DNA of 15,822 nt from Chloroflexota bacterium (lineage in GTDB: Bacteria > Chloroflexota > Anaerolineae > J102), in contig PIVW01000086.1 in NCBI GenBank assembly GCA_003353825.1, positions 1 through 15,822 on the forward strand, read 5' to 3'. Under the pieces are notes generated by a model, which worked only from the letters and a program-made list of their open reading frames with translations, did not search any database and was not told the origin of the DNA. Below, piece by piece: positions 14,249 to 15,822 of this stretch; the stretch's first letter is position 1, and the number at the start of each line of letters is the position of its first letter. The position numbers and the translations under genes are program-made.

Positions 14249-15604
14249 ATGAAACACGCGCGTGCACGGATACTTCTTACTACTCTGGCCTTCAGTGGGA
14301 TCATGGTTGCCTGCGCTTCTGAACCAACGACTCCGGCGCCGACTGCGACCGCTACCGTTGCCCTCAGCCCCACCCAGCCGCCAAATGTCGCACAGGCAAC
14401 ACCTGTCGCAAAAGACAGCATCGCTGAGTCGGCCGATGAAGTGACCTCGGCAGTTAAAGCCAGGACCCCGGTTCCGACGCCAACGCCTGGCATCGTAGAA
14501 GAAAAGGTGGATGACATCGCTGATGACTTGGGTCTGACTGGCACACAGTTTATCGGTTTGTCGGTGAGGGATTGGATCGATGTAATCTTATCGATCTTAA
14601 TCGTTCTGATCGGTTACTTCGTGATCGTCAAGCTGATAGCGCAATTGCTTACATGGTTCTTCAGGCATACCGGTGTTCAGCTCAGCAAGACGCCCATTCA
14701 GGCCTTAAGCAGGGAGCTACAGTGGCTTGTGCTACTTATCCTAACTCGCTATGCCATCCTACGCCTTGATTTTTTCAGCGATAATGTACGAACCATAGTC
14801 GATGATCTTTTCTTTGTGCTGATCACCTTGCTGGCTGCAGTGATAGCGTTACGATTTATCGACCTCCTTGTTGATAACTACAGTGCCGAGCTCGAGACTG
14901 ACGAGTTCACTAGATTAGCTCCAGTTCTGACCATCACTCGCCGTTTTAGCCAGCTCATGGTTTTGATTCTGGCTCTAAGTGTTGGTCTATCTCATTTCGG
15001 GATCAGCAATACTGCATTGTCGGTTACCCTATTAGTCGTAGGTGTTCTACTTGCTTTCGGGGCAAGGGATGTGGTCGTTGACGTCATGTCCGGGTTCATT
15101 ATCCTCATGAGTCAGCCGTTCCGGCTGGGCGATGCCATATACATCGAAAGTTTGCGACGTAGAGGGGTGATACTTGAGATCGGTTTGCGAACTACCAAGA
15201 TACGCACAATGGAAAATCGTGAAGTGATCATACCCAACAGCAAGATCGTAGAAAGCGAGGTGGTGAACTACGCCTATCCTGATCCCACTTTCCGTCTCAG
15301 CACTGACTTGCACTTGCCTTACGGTAAAAACATTGACCAAGCAAGACAGGTGTTATCCGATGCAGTAAAGAACGTTGAAGGCGTGCTGCCTGACAGGCCA
15401 GTGGAAGTGCTGTTCCTCGGATACGGAAAGTCGGCCAGGTTAATAACTATTCGCTGGTGGATTGCTACCCATGATCAAGAATGGAGCATGCGTGACAAGG
15501 TGAATTCGTCCATGGAGCTGGCACTTATCCAGAACGGCATCGAAATCCCCTACCCAAAGTACGATCTCTTTGTCCACAACGAAGAAAATGTCGAAAGTAT
15601 CTAG
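14249..15604 (+). CDS. MscS-family mechanosensitive ion channel with lipoprotein-like signal
   Basis: This is a 451-residue protein from ATG 14249; an in-frame TTG at 14240 is possible. The N-terminus has a basic stretch (KHARAR), a hydrophobic core and a possible lipobox ending MVAC with Cys22, then a Pro/Thr/Ala-rich linker to about residue 85. Membrane helices are predicted near 109-134, 158-173, 183-207, 234-252 and 255-287. The last is the MscS pore helix, followed by PFRLGDAIYI, a VILEIGLRTTKIRT segment and VIIPNSKIVESEVVNY, all hallmarks of the MscS beta domain. The C-terminal alpha/beta part runs to about 430. MscS channels open under membrane tension and release solutes during osmotic downshock. 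Additional N-terminal helices and exported extensions are known in larger MscS relatives. The lipid attachment is inference. The adjacent receiver gene suggests, but does not prove, a link to signalling. Confidence 0.9.
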   Translation: MKHARARILLTTLAFSGIMVACASEPTTPAPTATATVALSPTQPPNVAQATPVAKDSIAESADEVTSAVKARTPVPTPTPGIVEEKVDDIADDLGLTGTQFIGLSVRDWIDVILSILIVLIGYFVIVKLIAQLLTWFFRHTGVQLSKTPIQALSRELQWLVLLILTRYAILRLDFFSDNVRTIVDDLFFVLITLLAAVIALRFIDLLVDNYSAELETDEFTRLAPVLTITRRFSQLMVLILALSVGLSHFGISNTALSVTLLVVGVLLAFGARDVVVDVMSGFIILMSQPFRLGDAIYIESLRRRGVILEIGLRTTKIRTMENREVIIPNSKIVESEVVNYAYPDPTFRLSTDLHLPYGKNIDQARQVLSDAVKNVEGVLPDRPVEVLFLGYGKSARLITIRWWIATHDQEWSMRDKVNSSMELALIQNGIEIPYPKYDLFVHNEENVESI

Positions 15605-15808
15605 GGCTTACAGTTGAAAGATCGCTGCCACAGTTAAAGTAGTCGATTTAACCCAATTTCAATCATCTTCACGTCTAAGCGAGAAAGCGTATTTCCCTCT
15701 TGTGTTGCTTGGTTCCTTATTGCTATACCAGAGATTCCATCTCTGTCAACTAAGGCGGTCACTATCGCTACCGCCTACTCTCATATTATACGAGGAGAAA
15801 ACAGCACT

Positions 15809-15822
15809 ATGGCTAACAAACC
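15809..15822 (+). CDS. Start of an unidentified gene, cut by the window end
   Basis: ATG at 15809 begins MANK and then the window ends. A GAGGAG Shine-Dalgarno motif at 15792-15797, 11 nt upstream, is the best ribosome-binding site for any start in this window, which supports a real gene start. The preceding 204 nt after the MscS stop show no coding frame and no convincing terminator. Only a weak AT stem is visible (GTTAAA 15633-15638 with TTTAAC 15647-15652). No function can be assigned from four residues. Confidence 0.55.

Overview
The window looks like chromosomal DNA of a free-living bacterium, most likely a member of the Chloroflexota. That placement is an inference. It rests on proline/threonine-rich low-complexity segments in two membrane proteins, a remnant of a MalT-like STAND/LuxR regulator, and a very large serine/threonine-kinase/ATPase/histidine-kinase fusion. 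No ribosomal or other phylogenetic marker is present. GC content is mixed: about 50-55% in most hand-counted lines, with one stretch near 65-70% inside the giant kinase gene. No rRNA, tRNA, CRISPR array, transposase or integrase was seen.

Layout: (1) 3-1340, plus strand, the 3' part of a secreted beta-propeller protein with PD40/TolB-like repeats, cut by the left edge. (2) 1634-5410, minus strand, a 1258-residue fusion of an APC-type permease, two UspA-like domains, a DUF389 membrane domain and a Pro/Thr tail. It has a convincing promoter at 5440-5468 and a hairpin terminator folded into its last codons. (3) 5411-6495, a non-coding or decayed region. It holds a good plus-strand promoter (5833-5862), a nearly fully paired cloverleaf-like element (5907-5989), the N-terminal relic of a MalT-type regulator and a 9-bp-unit tandem repeat. 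(4) 6496-12465, a 1989-residue kinase/AAA/TPR-like/GAF/PAS-PAS/histidine kinase, overlapping by 4 nt a FixJ/NarL-type response regulator (12462-13091). (5) 13092-13748, a gene-poor gap. (6) 13749-14171, a stand-alone receiver domain whose phospho-acceptor Asp is replaced by Glu. (7) 14249-15604, an MscS-type mechanosensitive channel with a lipoprotein-like signal. (8) 15809 onward, the first codons of a further gene.

The kinase and the FixJ-like regulator are very probably a cognate, translationally coupled pair. The stand-alone receiver is an ungapped paralogue of that regulator's receiver (about 44% identity by hand count), without the HTH and without a phosphorylatable Asp. With the MscS channel downstream and the permease/Usp/DUF389 fusion upstream, the locus could be an envelope- or osmotic-stress signalling neighbourhood. 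That functional link is inference from gene order only.

The strongest unexplained signal is the 83-nt element at 5907-5989. A 13-bp perfect inverted repeat, extendable to 15 pairs with one G-U, encloses three hairpins that together leave only about three junction bases unpaired. It lies just downstream of a plausible promoter.
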